Below are positions 33,233-42,864 of a stretch of 64,000 bases of DNA, in pieces. Location of the stretch: the NCBI RefSeq assembly GCF_005519465.1, contig NZ_CP027858.1, forward strand, positions 3,968,001 through 4,032,000, read 5' to 3'. This stretch comes from Streptomyces clavuligerus. Its GTDB lineage: Bacteria > Actinomycetota > Actinomycetes > Streptomycetales > Streptomycetaceae. The translations under genes and the position numbers were made by a program. Under the pieces are notes generated by a model. It had not been told where the DNA came from and did no database searches. It was given only the letters and a program-made list of their open reading frames with translations. How positions within the stretch are numbered: the stretch's first letter is position 1; each line of letters starts with the position of its first letter.

Positions 33233-33259
33233 CTGGCACTCTCACTCAATGAGTGCTAA
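33233..33259. promoter_or_regulatory. CIRCE-like operator (HrcA) upstream of fmdB
   Basis: CTGGCACTC (33233-33241), a 9-bp spacer and GAGTGCTAA (33251-33259). The CIRCE consensus is TTAGCACTC-N9-GAGTGCTAA, so 16 of 18 arm positions match and the spacer is exact. It ends 12 bp before the fmdB start codon, directly ahead of the ribosome site, where HrcA operators usually lie. Confidence 0.75.
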
Positions 33260-33289
33260 CGACGGTCCATAGTGACGTATTCCGCTGTC

Positions 33290-34600
33290 TCAGTCCACCG
33301 TCGCCGGTGAGCGGTGATCCACGCCACTCGCGCTCCGGGCGGCGATCCGGCCGGAGTCCGCGGTTCCGTCGGGGTCCCGCGGGGGAGCCAGCCGGGAGCG
33401 CAGCGCGACCAGGGTCACCAGGGCCAGCGCGGTGCCGATCAGCGGGACCGTGAAGCCCGCGCTGGCCCCGCCGCTGTCGGTCAGCCGGCCCGCGGCGGTG
33501 ACCGCGAGGGCCTGGCCGAGGGCCACCGCGCCGGTCAGCCAGGTGAACGCCTCGGTACGGGCCGTGGCCGGAACCAGCGAGTCGACCAGGGTGTAGCCGC
33601 CGATCAGCGCGGGGGCGATACACAGTCCCACCACGAGTCCGACCAGGGCGAGCAGCAGGGCGGAGTCGACGGCCCACAGGGTGGACGCGGCCAGGGTGAG
33701 TCCGGCGTAGCCGATCAGCACCCGGCGCAGCGGGCCGCTCTTCCAGGCGATGGCGCCGCAGGCGATGCCCGCGAGCATGTTGCCCGCGGCGAAGACCCCG
33801 TACAGGACGCCGTTGATGCCGGGGTTGCCGATCTGCTCGCTGAAGGCGGTGATCGAGACCTGCATACCGCCGAAGACCGAGCCGATACCGAGGAAGGAGA
33901 CCACGAGGACGCGGACCCCGGGGACGGAGAGAGCGGAGGCGCGCGGTGCCGTGGCACCGTCCGCGGCGGTGCGCACGACGGGCGGCTGGGTGCGCTTCTG
34001 GGCGGCGAAGAGCAGACCGCCGACGAGGGTCAGTCCGGCTTCGGCGATCAGTCCGGCCGCCGGGTGCACCCCGGTGCAGAGCGCGGTGGCGAGGACGGGG
34101 CCCACGACGAAGGTGAACTCGTCCGTCACCGACTCGAAGGCGGCGGCCGTCGGCATCAGCGGTGAGCCGTCCAGCCGGGCCGCCCAGCGGGCGCGGACCA
34201 TCGGGCCGACCTGGGGTACGGAGGCGCCCGCCGGGACGGCCGCGGCGAACAGGGCCCACATCGGGGCCTCCGCCAGGGCCAGCCAGGTCAGGGCGGAGAC
34301 GGAGGCGGCGTGGACGAGGACGCCGGGGAGCAGCACGGCGCGCTGGCCGAAGCGGTCGGCGAGCTTGCCGCTCTGCGGGGCGAAGAGGGCCATGGAGACG
34401 CCGGTGACGGCCGCGACCGCTCCGGCCTGGCCGTAGGAGCCGGTGGTGTGCTCGACCAGCAGCACGATGCCGATCGTGAGCATGGCGAAGGGCTGCCGGG
34501 CGGCGAAGCCGGGGAGGAGGAAGGTCCAGGCACCGGGGGTGCGGAGGAGCTGTCCGTATCCGGGGCGTGCGCTGTCGGTGACCGTGGGTGCCACGGCCAT
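33290..34600 (-). CDS. MFS transporter, 12-TM
   Basis: A 436-residue transporter with 12 predicted spans. SGKLADRFGQRAVLLPG is the cytoplasmic loop-2/3 motif A, and the second half has LRRVLIGYAGLTLA in the matching place. A central hydrophilic loop (~residues 205-225) and a polar C-terminal tail are cytoplasmic. It resembles sugar- or drug-efflux MFS proteins of the YfcJ/SetA kind, but substrate motifs are not visible. ATG 34600 is the start. It is upstream of fmdB on the same strand with 68 bp between, in which the CIRCE-like site lies, so fmdB has its own promoter. Confidence 0.85.
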   Translation of the reverse strand: MAVAPTVTDSARPGYGQLLRTPGAWTFLLPGFAARQPFAMLTIGIVLLVEHTTGSYGQAGAVAAVTGVSMALFAPQSGKLADRFGQRAVLLPGVLVHAASVSALTWLALAEAPMWALFAAAVPAGASVPQVGPMVRARWAARLDGSPLMPTAAAFESVTDEFTFVVGPVLATALCTGVHPAAGLIAEAGLTLVGGLLFAAQKRTQPPVVRTAADGATAPRASALSVPGVRVLVVSFLGIGSVFGGMQVSITAFSEQIGNPGINGVLYGVFAAGNMLAGIACGAIAWKSGPLRRVLIGYAGLTLAASTLWAVDSALLLALVGLVVGLCIAPALIGGYTLVDSLVPATARTEAFTWLTGAVALGQALAVTAAGRLTDSGGASAGFTVPLIGTALALVTLVALRSRLAPPRDPDGTADSGRIAARSASGVDHRSPATVD

Positions 34601-34906
34601 GCCTTTCTGCCGCCTGGTAGCGGTGCCCGCCGGGGGTGCGGGAACGGCCGAGAGCTGTCCTCTGCGCGCGGGACTGCGGTAGATACCGGGTCCGGGAGGT
34701 GGACTGCTCGGCCGCCATACGGTCGCGCCAGCTCTGCGTCAGGCAGAGGTGGGTCGATCAAATGTCGTCCCATCCTACAACCGCCCAGGTGGCCGGCCCG
34801 GTGGCTGTCCGCCGGGGCCGCGGCCCCGCTCCGGTGGCGGCCCCGCCGCCCGATGGTCCCGGTCGATGCCCGCCGGGGCCTGCCGGATATCGGCTGTCGG
34901 CCGGGG

Positions 34907-36391
34907 TCAGCCGGAGCCGAGCCAGCCCGCCAGTTTGCCGCCCCTGCCCACCGCGCGGAGTCGTTTCTCCGCGGCGTCCCGCACCGGGTCGGTGGCGACG
35001 ACGAGGAGTTCGTCCCCGCGGCGCAGCACGGTCGCGGGCGAGGGGACGAAGCTCTTGCCGTCCCGGACGACGAGGGTGACGGCGGAGCCGGCGGGCAGCC
35101 GCAGTTCGGAGACCTCGACGCCGTGCATCCGGGACTCCTCCGGGATCGACACCGAGAGCAGATGGCCGCGCAGCCGCTCCAGCGGCGCGGACTCGACGCC
35201 CAGGTCGGAGGGGCCGCCGGGGCCCAGCCGCAGGGCCTTGGCCAGCCAGGGCAGGGTCGGCCCCTGGACCAGGGTGTAGACGACGACCAGGACGAAGACG
35301 ATGTTGAAGATCCGGTCGCTGCCCGCGACCCCGCCCACCATGGGGATGGTGGCGAGGATGATGGGCACGGCGCCGCGCAGCCCCGCCCAGGACATCAGGA
35401 TCTGCTCGCGCTCGGGAATCCTGAACGGCAGCAGGCTCAGCATCACGGACACCGGCCGGGCCACCATCGTCAGCACCAGGCCCACGACCACCGCGGGCCA
35501 GAAGTCGGCCACCAGTTCGTGCGGGGTGACCAGCAGACCGAGCAGGACGAACATCCCGATCTGGGCGATCCAGCCGAGCCCCTCGGCGAAGCCCCGGTTG
35601 GCGGGGGCGTGCGGGAGCTTCGAGTTCCCGAGGACCATGGCGGCCAGATACACCGCGAGGAAGCCGCTGCCGTGGGCCATGGCCCCCGCCGCGTACGCCG
35701 CCACCGCGATCGCCATGACGGCGATCGGGTAGAGACCGGAGGCGGGCAGGGCCACGTGCCGCAGCCCGAACGCGCCCAGGAAGCCTGCCGCGAGACCGAT
35801 GCCCGCGCCGATCGCCAGTTCCAGCAGGATCGTTCCGACCAGCACATACCAGGCGTCCACCGGCCCGGCGGTGGAGAAGGCCACGACCAGGATCACCACG
35901 GGGGCGTCGTTGAAGCCCGACTCGGCCTCCAGCACACCGGTCACCCGCGACGGCAGCGGCACCTTGCGCAGCACGGAGAAGACGGCCGCCGCGTCCGTCG
36001 ACGACACCACCGCTCCGATGATGAGTGCCTGCTGCCACTCCAGACCGACCAGATAGTGCGCCGCGGTCGCCGTGATGCCCACGCTGACGGCGACGCCGAC
36101 GGTCGAGAGCGCGACGGCGGCGGGGAGCGCCGGTTTGATCTCCTGCCACTTCGTGCCGAGTCCGCCTTCGGCGAGGATCACGACCAGTGCCGCGTAGCCG
36201 ATCACCTGGGTCAGTTCGGCGTTGTCGAACTTGACGTCGAAGATCCCGTCCTGCCCTATGGCGATGCCGATCCCGAGATAGATCAACAGACTGGGCAGCC
36301 CGCTGCGGGATGAGACACGTACCGCCGCGACGGCGATGAGGAGCACGAGCGAGCAGTTGAGCAGGAGTTCGTTGAGCTGCTGGACAGTCAG
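34907..36391 (-). CDS. CPA1-type potassium/proton antiporter with RCK-C domain
   Basis: A 494-residue membrane protein with about 12 spans: SGLPSLLIYLGIGIAIGQDG in TM2 and EAGLGTKW-like EGGLGTKWQEIKPA after TM3. The cation-site aspartates are near STDAAAVFSVL and ESGFNDAPVVILVVAF. A TrkA-C/RCK-C domain covers about residues 400-470 and may bind a nucleotide. The family exchanges K+ or Na+ for H+. No ATG, GTG or TTG gives the full first helix; the family start fits CTG 36391 (LTVQQLNELLL), with GGGAAGG nine bases before. The next usual start, GTG 36346, would cut into TM1. Confidence 0.87.
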   Translation of the reverse strand: MTVQQLNELLLNCSLVLLIAVAAVRVSSRSGLPSLLIYLGIGIAIGQDGIFDVKFDNAELTQVIGYAALVVILAEGGLGTKWQEIKPALPAAVALSTVGVAVSVGITATAAHYLVGLEWQQALIIGAVVSSTDAAAVFSVLRKVPLPSRVTGVLEAESGFNDAPVVILVVAFSTAGPVDAWYVLVGTILLELAIGAGIGLAAGFLGAFGLRHVALPASGLYPIAVMAIAVAAYAAGAMAHGSGFLAVYLAAMVLGNSKLPHAPANRGFAEGLGWIAQIGMFVLLGLLVTPHELVADFWPAVVVGLVLTMVARPVSVMLSLLPFRIPEREQILMSWAGLRGAVPIILATIPMVGGVAGSDRIFNIVFVLVVVYTLVQGPTLPWLAKALRLGPGGPSDLGVESAPLERLRGHLLSVSIPEESRMHGVEVSELRLPAGSAVTLVVRDGKSFVPSPATVLRRGDELLVVATDPVRDAAEKRLRAVGRGGKLAGWLGSG

Positions 36392-36613
36392 TGGCCGATC
36401 CTTCCCCTCGCGCCTCTACGTGCCGGATCGCTGATCCGGGCGGCGACACTTCGTTACCTTACCTAATCTTTAACGTTTTCTTGACGCCGTGATGGTCACG
36501 AATAGGGCCCGTTCCGGCAGGCGGCTTCCGGATACCGCGTCCGGGGCGCCATGGCGCTGCGCCTATGGTTGGCTCCAGCACTCCTGGACCAGCCTGCGCC
36601 TCGAAGGACAGCG
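36392..36613. promoter_or_regulatory. Divergent promoter region, antiporter / acylase
   Basis: A 222-bp gap. Bases 36455-36490 are AT-rich (CTTACCTAATCTTTAACG then TTTTCTTGACG). TTGACG at 36480-36485 could be a -35 element for the acylase gene. No known operator could be assigned with confidence. Confidence 0.4.
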
Positions 36614-39499
36614 ATGCCCTCCAAAAATTCCGCCTCTTCGCCCAAGAAGAAGAAGGGGCGACGCGCCCGCCTGCTCGTGATCCTGCTGGTGCTCGCGCTC
36701 CTCGGCGGTGTCGGATTCGCCGGTTTCTGGGGGGTGAGCGCCGTTCGCGCCTCCTTCCCGCAGACCACCGGAACGATCCGGATCGAGGGGCTGAGCGGCG
36801 ATGTGGAGGTCAAGCGGGACGACTACGGAATCCCGCAGATCTACGCCGACACCGATGCGGATCTCTTCCGCGCCCAGGGCTTCGTCCATGCCCAGGACCG
36901 CTTCTACGAGATGGATGTGCGCCGCCATATGACGGCGGGCCGTCTCTCCGAGATGTTCGGCGAGAGCCAGGTCGAGACGGACGCGTTCCTGCGGACCCTC
37001 GGCTGGCGCCGGGTGGCGCAGCAGGAGTACGACGAGAAGCTGTCGGAGGCGACGAAGAAGAACCTCCAGGCGTACGCGGCGGGGGTCAACGCCTATCTGA
37101 AGGAGAAGGCGCCGAAGGAGATCTCCGTCGAGTACGTGGCGCTCGACCTGGACAGCGGCTACCGGCCCGAGCCGTGGACGCCGGTCGACTCGGTGGCCTG
37201 GCTCAAGGCGATGGCCTGGGACCTGCGCGGCAATATGCAGGACGAGATCGACCGCTCCCTGATGACCAGCCGGCTGAGCAAGAAGCAGATCGAGGACCTG
37301 TATCCGGCATACCCGGCGGACCGGAACAAGCCGGTCGTCGAGCGCGGTGGCGTCAACCCCGTCACCGGCGTCTTCGACCCGGAGACCGAGCCCACGGGCA
37401 CCATCGGCACCTCCGGAACGGGCACCGGCACCGGCACCGGAACGGGCACGGGCACGGGCACCTCTGGAACGGGCACCGGTACGGGCACTTCCGGAACGGG
37501 TACGGGAACCGGAACCTCCGGCACGGGCACGGGCACGGGTACCGGAACGGGTACCGGAACCGGGACGCTCCCCGGCACCGCCGCGGACGCCACGCAGGGC
37601 CTGAACACCCAGCTCGCCGCCCTCTCCGAGTCCCTGGACACCATTCCGCAGCTCCTCGGCCCCAACGGCAGCGGCATCGGCTCCAACTCATGGGTCGTCT
37701 CCGGCCAGTACACGACCACCGGCAAGCCCCTGCTGGCCAACGACCCGCACCTGGCCCCGCAGCTCCCCTCGCTCTGGTACCAGATGGGCCTGCACTGCCG
37801 GAAGGTCTCCCAGAGCTGCCAGTACCAGACCGCGGGCTTCACCTTCTCCGGTATGCCGGGCGTGGTCATCGGCCACAACAGCGACATCGCCTGGGGCCTC
37901 ACCAACCTCGGCGCCGACGTGACCGACCTCTATCTGGAGAAGCTGACCGGGAACACCTACCAGGTGGGCGACGAGCAGCAGGAGCTGACCACCCGCAAGG
38001 AGGTCATTGAGGTCGCGGGCGGCAAGAGCCGGACGATCACCGTCCGCTCCACCCGGAACGGACCCCTGGTCTCCGACCGCAGCACCGAGCTGGCCCAGGT
38101 CGGCCAGCGTGCCCCCGTCTCCAGCGCGGCACCCGACCGCGCCACCGGCTACGGCGTCGCCCTGCGCTGGACGGCCCTGGAGCCCGGCACCTCCCTCGAC
38201 GCCCTGCTCGCGCTGAACCGCGCGTCCGACTTCGACTCCTTCCGCGCCGCGGCCAAGGACTTCGACGTCCCCTCGCAGAACCTGATCTACGCGGACCGCG
38301 AGGGCAGCATCGGCTACCAGGCCCCCGGCCGGATTCCGGTGCGCGGCAAGGGCGACGGCTCCCTCCCCGCGCCGGGCTGGGACTCCGCCTACGTCTGGGA
38401 CGAGTACATCCCGTTCGACGAGATGCCCTACGAGCTGAACCCGAAGCGCGGCTACATCGTCACCGCCAACCAGGCGGTCGTCGACCCGGAGAAGTACCCG
38501 TACCCGATCACCACCGACTACGGCTACGGTGCGCGCAGCCAGCGGATCAACAATCTAATCGAGTCCAAGATCAAGGGTGGCGGCAAGATCTCCACCGAGG
38601 ACATGCGCACCATGCAGATGGACAACGCCAGCGAGATCGGCAAGCTGCTGACGCCCTATCTGCTGAAGATCGACGTCAAGGACAAGGACGTCCGCGAGGC
38701 GCAGAAGCTGCTGGAGACCTGGGACTACACCCAGGAGCCGGACTCCTCGGCCGCCGCCTACTTCAACGCGGTGTGGCGGAACATCCTCAAGCTGGCGTTC
38801 GGCAACAAGCTGCCGAAGGAACTGCGTGTCGAGGGCGACTGCCTGAGCGTTCGCCCGGTCGACGGCACGGTCCTGCACGACGAGCAGAACAAGCCGAAGG
38901 ACGAGTGCGGTGAACGGGACGCCGACTCGGCGCAGCCGGACGGCGGCGACCGCTGGTTCGAGGTGATCCGGAAGATCGTCAAGGACGAGGACAACGCCTG
39001 GTGGAAGTCGCCCGGCACCCGCACGGACGAGGAGACCGACACCCGGGACGAGCTGTTCGCCCGGGCCATGGAGGACGCCCGCTGGGAGCTGACGGCCGAG
39101 CTGGGCAAGGACATGTCGACGTGGAACTGGGGTCGGCTGCACCAGCTCAACCTCAGGAACCAGACCCTCGGCGCCGAGGGCCCCGCCTTCCTGAAGTTCC
39201 TGCTGAACCGCGGTCCGTGGAACCTCGGCGGCGGTGAGGCGGCGGTCAACGCCACCGGCTGGAACGCGGCGGCGGGCTACGACGTCGTCTGGGTGCCGTC
39301 CATGCGGATGGTGGTCAACGTGGGCGACTGGGACAAGTCGGACTGGATCAACCTCTCCGGCGCCTCGGGCCACGCCTACAGCGCGCACTACACCGACCAG
39401 ACGGACAAGTGGGCCAACGGCGAACTGCTCGACTGGTCCTTCACACCGGACGCGGTGGACACCAATACGGTCGACCGGCTGACGCTGACCTCGAAGTGA
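36614..39499 (+). CDS. Penicillin acylase family (S45) Ntn hydrolase
   Basis: A 961-residue precursor. A membrane anchor or signal ([20 protein letters not shown]) covers residues ~20-45. The alpha part contains [20 protein letters not shown] and [14 protein letters not shown]. The beta part begins at the autocleavage site [11 protein letters not shown] with Ser357 as the N-terminal nucleophile, then [20 protein letters not shown]. The family cleaves amide bonds of beta-lactam side chains or acyl-homoserine lactones. Just before the cleavage region, residues ~263-318 are an almost pure Gly-Thr repeat, in the place of the spacer peptide. Substrate unknown; quorum quenching or cell-wall amide cleavage are possible. 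Confidence 0.9.
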   Translation: MPSKNSASSPKKKKGRRARLLVILLVLALLGGVGFAGFWGVSAVRASFPQTTGTIRIEGLSGDVEVKRDDYGIPQIYADTDADLFRAQGFVHAQDRFYEMDVRRHMTAGRLSEMFGESQVETDAFLRTLGWRRVAQQEYDEKLSEATKKNLQAYAAGVNAYLKEKAPKEISVEYVALDLDSGYRPEPWTPVDSVAWLKAMAWDLRGNMQDEIDRSLMTSRLSKKQIEDLYPAYPADRNKPVVERGGVNPVTGVFDPETEPTGTIGTSGTGTGTGTGTGTGTGTSGTGTGTGTSGTGTGTGTSGTGTGTGTGTGTGTGTLPGTAADATQGLNTQLAALSESLDTIPQLLGPNGSGIGSNSWVVSGQYTTTGKPLLANDPHLAPQLPSLWYQMGLHCRKVSQSCQYQTAGFTFSGMPGVVIGHNSDIAWGLTNLGADVTDLYLEKLTGNTYQVGDEQQELTTRKEVIEVAGGKSRTITVRSTRNGPLVSDRSTELAQVGQRAPVSSAAPDRATGYGVALRWTALEPGTSLDALLALNRASDFDSFRAAAKDFDVPSQNLIYADREGSIGYQAPGRIPVRGKGDGSLPAPGWDSAYVWDEYIPFDEMPYELNPKRGYIVTANQAVVDPEKYPYPITTDYGYGARSQRINNLIESKIKGGGKISTEDMRTMQMDNASEIGKLLTPYLLKIDVKDKDVREAQKLLETWDYTQEPDSSAAAYFNAVWRNILKLAFGNKLPKELRVEGDCLSVRPVDGTVLHDEQNKPKDECGERDADSAQPDGGDRWFEVIRKIVKDEDNAWWKSPGTRTDEETDTRDELFARAMEDARWELTAELGKDMSTWNWGRLHQLNLRNQTLGAEGPAFLKFLLNRGPWNLGGGEAAVNATGWNAAAGYDVVWVPSMRMVVNVGDWDKSDWINLSGASGHAYSAHYTDQTDKWANGELLDWSFTPDAVDTNTVDRLTLTSK
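37403..37566. repeat. Gly-Thr codon repeat in acylase gene
   Basis: About 160 bp built from the 6-bp unit GGNACN (mostly GGCACC, GGAACG, GGCACG, GGTACG) with occasional TCC interruptions. The synonymous variation shows an old or selected repeat rather than a fresh slippage event. Confidence 0.8.
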
Positions 39500-39546
39500 G
39501 ACACGAGCGGGCGACGAGGTGAGACGCCCGCCGCGACCTGGCGGCA

Positions 39547-39578
39547 GAGCGCCCCCGGACCACCGTCCGGGGGCGCTC
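39547..39578. terminator. Bidirectional terminator between acylase and 5-FCL genes
   Basis: A perfect 14-bp stem, GAGCGCCCCCGGAC (39547-39560) with GTCCGGGGGCGCTC (39565-39578), and a 4-nt loop between converging genes. Confidence 0.85.
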
Positions 39579-39628
39579 CCGCGTTCCGCCGCCGTGAGGG
39601 AAGGTCCCTCATGGAATCTCCGGTGCTC

Positions 39629-40372
39629 CTAGGGAACGTCCGGTGCCCGGAAGCGGTGGACGCCCTCCGGGGTGACGGCCGCGTGCACGGGGCGGTCGTG
39701 CGGCTCGGCGGGGACCTCGGCGACCACCTCGTCCGCGTACAGCAGCACCACCAGCGCGGGCCGCGCCCCGGAGCGTTCCAGCCGGGTGAGCACCCGGTCG
39801 TACGAGCCGCCGCCGCGGCCGAGCCGCAGCCCGCGCCGGTCCACGGCGAGTCCGGGAACGAGGACGGCGTCGGCCGCGAGGACGGCGTCGGGGCCCAGCC
39901 GCGGCCCGTCCGGTTCGAGGAGTCCGCGCCCCGCCCGCGCCAGCCGCCCGGGGCCCCGGTACTCCCCCCAGTCCAGGTCGTTGTCGGGCAGGAGCACCGG
40001 CAGCAGGACCCGGGTCCCGCGGGCGCGCAGGGCGTCGAGGAGGTCCCGGGTGCCCGGTTCGGTGCCGACGGAGACATACGCGGCGACCGTGTCGGCGCGG
40101 CCCAGCTCCGGCAGGTCCAGGGCGTGCCGGGCGAGCGAGGCCGCGGCCAGGGCCACGGCCTCGGGCGGCAGCAGCCGACGGGCGGCGAGGAGCCCGCCCC
40201 GCACGGCCCGCTTGTCCGGGGCCCGGTGCGCGGCCGTGTCCGGAGCCCCGCCGGGTGCCCCGCCCGGAGTCCGGCCGGGAGCCCCGCCCCCGGACTCGCC
40301 GGACGCCTCGGGCGTCTTGGCTGTCCCACGCATACCGAATGCCTCAGGCGTCTCGGATGTCTCGGCCATCAT
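39629..40372 (-). CDS. 5-formyltetrahydrofolate cyclo-ligase family protein
   Basis: A 247-residue protein. A ~50-residue Gly/Ala/Pro tail precedes the folate domain at about residue 60 (KRAVRGGLLAARRLLPPEAV). VAAYVSVGTEPGTRDLLDAL is the substrate strand, VLVPGLAVDRRGLRLGRGGG then SYDRVL is the ATP/metal loop, and it ends AVTPEGVHRF. It converts 5-formyl-THF to 5,10-methenyl-THF with ATP. I use ATG 40372 because longer forms would run through the galU promoter. It is divergent from galU with a 127-bp gap. Confidence 0.88.
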   Translation of the reverse strand: MMAETSETPEAFGMRGTAKTPEASGESGGGAPGRTPGGAPGGAPDTAAHRAPDKRAVRGGLLAARRLLPPEAVALAAASLARHALDLPELGRADTVAAYVSVGTEPGTRDLLDALRARGTRVLLPVLLPDNDLDWGEYRGPGRLARAGRGLLEPDGPRLGPDAVLAADAVLVPGLAVDRRGLRLGRGGGSYDRVLTRLERSGARPALVVLLYADEVVAEVPAEPHDRPVHAAVTPEGVHRFRAPDVP

Positions 40373-40499
40373 TTCCGGCAAACCTTCCGTATTACGGCAC
40401 CCATTACCGTATCTATCCCGCTCTCTGCGGACGAAGTTAACCGGAACATCATCTTCTCCCCCCGCTGTGCGGCTTCGATCACCGGATATTGTGCTGGAC

Positions 40500-41402
40500 A
40501 TGACTCAGTCGAACACCAGGATCAGCAAGGCGGTCATCCCCGCCGCCGGCCTCGGAACGCGCTTTCTCCCCGCGACCAAAGCGACTCCGAAAGAGATGCT
40601 GCCTGTCGTCGACAAGCCCGCGATCCAGTACGTCGTGGAGGAGGCCGTCGCCGCCGGACTCTCCGACGTCCTCATGATCACCGGCCGGAACAAGCGGGCC
40701 CTGGAGGACCACTTCGACCGCAACTACGAGCTGGAGGAGGCCCTGACCCGCAAGGGCGACGAGAACCGCCTCAAGAAGGTCCAGGAGTCCAGCGACCTCG
40801 CCACCATGCACTACGTCCGCCAGGGCGACCCGCGCGGCCTCGGCCACGCCGTCCTGTGCGCCGCGCCCCACGTCGGCGACCAGCCCTTCGCCGTCCTCCT
40901 CGGCGACGACCTGATCGACCCCCGGGACCCGCTGCTCTCCCGCATGGTCGAGATCCAGGAGCGCGAGGGCGGCAGCGTCGTCGCGCTGATGGAGGTCGAC
41001 CCCGAGCAGATCCACCTCTACGGCTGTGCCGCCGTCACCGCGACCGACGAGTCCGACGTGGTCCGGGTGACCCGGCTGGTCGAGAAGCCCGACCCGGCCG
41101 ACGCCCCCAGCAACCTCGCCGTCATCGGCCGCTATGTCCTCGACCCCGCCGTCTTCGCCATACTGCGGGAGACCCGCCCCGGGCGCGGCGGCGAGATCCA
41201 GCTCACCGACGCCCTCGAAATGCTCGTCGAGGACGAGTCGATCGGCGGCCCCGTCCACGGCGTCGTCTTCGAGGGCCGGCGGTACGACACCGGAGACCGC
41301 GGCGACTATCTGCGGGCGATTGTCAGACTCGCGTGCGAACGTGATGACCTGGGACCGGAGTTCCAGAGCTGGCTCCGCAGCTATGTGACCGAGGAGATGT
41401 GA
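40500..41402 (+). CDS. galU: UTP-glucose-1-phosphate uridylyltransferase
   Basis: A 300-residue nucleotidyltransferase. KAVIPAAGLGTRFLPATKAT then PKEMLPVVDKPAIQYVV is the nucleotide-binding signature, FAVLLGDDLID holds the metal aspartate, LVEKPDP is the sugar loop, and GDYLRAIVRLA ends the fold. It makes UDP-glucose for wall and envelope polymers, trehalose and glycogen. ATG 40500 has TATTGT (40487-40492) only a few bases before it and no clear ribosome site, so the mRNA may be leaderless. The glp gene follows after 4 bp, so both are in one operon. Confidence 0.95.
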   Translation: MTQSNTRISKAVIPAAGLGTRFLPATKATPKEMLPVVDKPAIQYVVEEAVAAGLSDVLMITGRNKRALEDHFDRNYELEEALTRKGDENRLKKVQESSDLATMHYVRQGDPRGLGHAVLCAAPHVGDQPFAVLLGDDLIDPRDPLLSRMVEIQEREGGSVVALMEVDPEQIHLYGCAAVTATDESDVVRVTRLVEKPDPADAPSNLAVIGRYVLDPAVFAILRETRPGRGGEIQLTDALEMLVEDESIGGPVHGVVFEGRRYDTGDRGDYLRAIVRLACERDDLGPEFQSWLRSYVTEEM

Positions 41403-41406
41403 CCTG

Positions 41407-42783
41407 GTGAGCAGCGCGATCTGGTCGGTGGACGACCACCTGGAGGACATCCTGGCGGCCATCAGGCCCCTTGACCCGATCGAGCTGCATCTGCTGGACG
41501 CGCAGGGCTGCGTCCTCGTCGAGGACGTCACCGTCCCCGTCGCCCTGCCGCCCTTCGACAACAGCTCCATGGACGGGTACGCGGTCCGCGTCGCCGATGT
41601 GCGGGGCGCGACCGAGGAGTTCCCCGCCGTCCTCACCGTCGTCGGCGATGTCGCCGCGGGCGGCGGATGGGCCCCGGCGGTCGGCCCCGGCCAGGCCGCG
41701 CGGATCATGACGGGCGCGCCGCTGCCGCCCGGCGCGGAGGCCGTCGTCCCGGTCGAGTGGACCGACGGCGGCACCGGGGGCGGCGCGGCCACCGCGATGC
41801 TGCCCGCCCAGGCGGCGCCCGAGGGGGCGAGCGGCGAGGTCCGCGTCCACCGCCCCGTCGACGAGGGCGCGTACATCCGGCCGCGCGGCAGCGATGTGAT
41901 GGCCGGTGACCTCGCCCTGGTCCGGGGCACGGTGCTCGGGCCGCCCCAGATCGGGCTGCTCGCCGCGATCGGCCGCGCCACCGTGCGGGTACGGCCCCGC
42001 CCCCGGGTCGTCGTCCTCTCCACCGGCTCCGAGCTGATGCAGCCCGGCGAGAGTCTGGCCGAGGGCCGGATCTACGACTCCAACAGCTACGCCCTCGCCG
42101 CCGCCGCGCGGGACGCGGGCGCGCTCGCCTACCGGGTCGGCGCGGTCACGGACGACGCGGACACCCTGCGCGCCACCATCGAGGACCAGCTCATCCGGGC
42201 CGATCTGCTGGTCACCACGGGCGGCGTCAGCGTCGGCGCGTACGACGTGGTCAAGGAGGCCCTGTCCGGGGTCGGCGAGCTGACGGCGGGTGAGCTGACG
42301 GCCGGTGGGCCGGACGCGGACGATCCGGCGGACGGTGCCCCGGGCGGGCCCGGCGCACAGCGCCCCGGGGGCGTGGTCGACTTCCGCACGATCGCGATGC
42401 AGCCGGGCAAGCCGCAGGGATTCGGCACCATCGGCCCCGACCACACCCCGCTGCTCGCGCTGCCGGGCAACCCGGTGTCGTCGTATGTCTCGTTCGAGTT
42501 GTTCGTCCGTCCGGCGATCCGGGCGCTGATGGGGCTGGAGGATCTGCACCGGCCCCGGGTGCGGGCCGAGCTGAAGGCGGACGGGCCGCTCTCCTCACCC
42601 CCGGGCAAACGGCAGTTCCTGCGCGGCCGGTACGACCCCGACAGCGGCACCGTCACCCCGGTGGGGGGCGCGGGCTCCCATCTGGTGGCGGCGCTCGCCC
42701 ACGCCGACTGCCTGCTCGTGGTGCCCGAGCACGACACGGCGCTCCAGCCCGGCGCCGGGGTGGACGTGGTCCTCCTCGGCTGA
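41407..42783 (+). CDS. glp: MoeA/gephyrin-like protein, probably the divisome protein Glp
   Basis: A 458-residue four-domain MoeA homologue. PPFDNSSMDGYAVRVADV is the signature, ARIMTGAPLPPGAEAVVPVE and YIRPRGSDV are in domains I-III, and STGSELMQPGESL with TTGGVSVGAYDVVKEAL forms the molybdopterin-binding domain. MoeA inserts molybdate into the cofactor. In Corynebacterium a MoeA-like protein named Glp instead binds FtsZ and a membrane receptor, GlpR, and its gene sits in the same neighbourhood as here (GNAT plus membrane protein downstream). A Pro/Gly/Ala insertion at ~290-325 is unusual. I prefer Glp by context; a true MoeA role cannot be excluded. Confidence 0.8.
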   Translation: MSSAIWSVDDHLEDILAAIRPLDPIELHLLDAQGCVLVEDVTVPVALPPFDNSSMDGYAVRVADVRGATEEFPAVLTVVGDVAAGGGWAPAVGPGQAARIMTGAPLPPGAEAVVPVEWTDGGTGGGAATAMLPAQAAPEGASGEVRVHRPVDEGAYIRPRGSDVMAGDLALVRGTVLGPPQIGLLAAIGRATVRVRPRPRVVVLSTGSELMQPGESLAEGRIYDSNSYALAAAARDAGALAYRVGAVTDDADTLRATIEDQLIRADLLVTTGGVSVGAYDVVKEALSGVGELTAGELTAGGPDADDPADGAPGGPGAQRPGGVVDFRTIAMQPGKPQGFGTIGPDHTPLLALPGNPVSSYVSFELFVRPAIRALMGLEDLHRPRVRAELKADGPLSSPPGKRQFLRGRYDPDSGTVTPVGGAGSHLVAALAHADCLLVVPEHDTALQPGAGVDVVLLG

Positions 42784-42864
42784 CCGGGGCCCGGGGAAGG
42801 TACCGTGTCTGCCCAGTTGGGCCCGGCGCGGGCCCGGACGGCCCGGACCGGGAGCGGCGACGAG

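Noticed and set aside
36455..36475. Iron box (DmdR/IdeR) upstream of the antiporter
   Set aside because: The minus strand has TTAGGTAAGG, but the second half of the palindrome is missing.
37159..37905. Minus-strand frame with a Val-Pro repeat, elastin-like
   Set aside because: It is the complement of the Gly-Thr repeat of the acylase gene, which has the stronger coding evidence.
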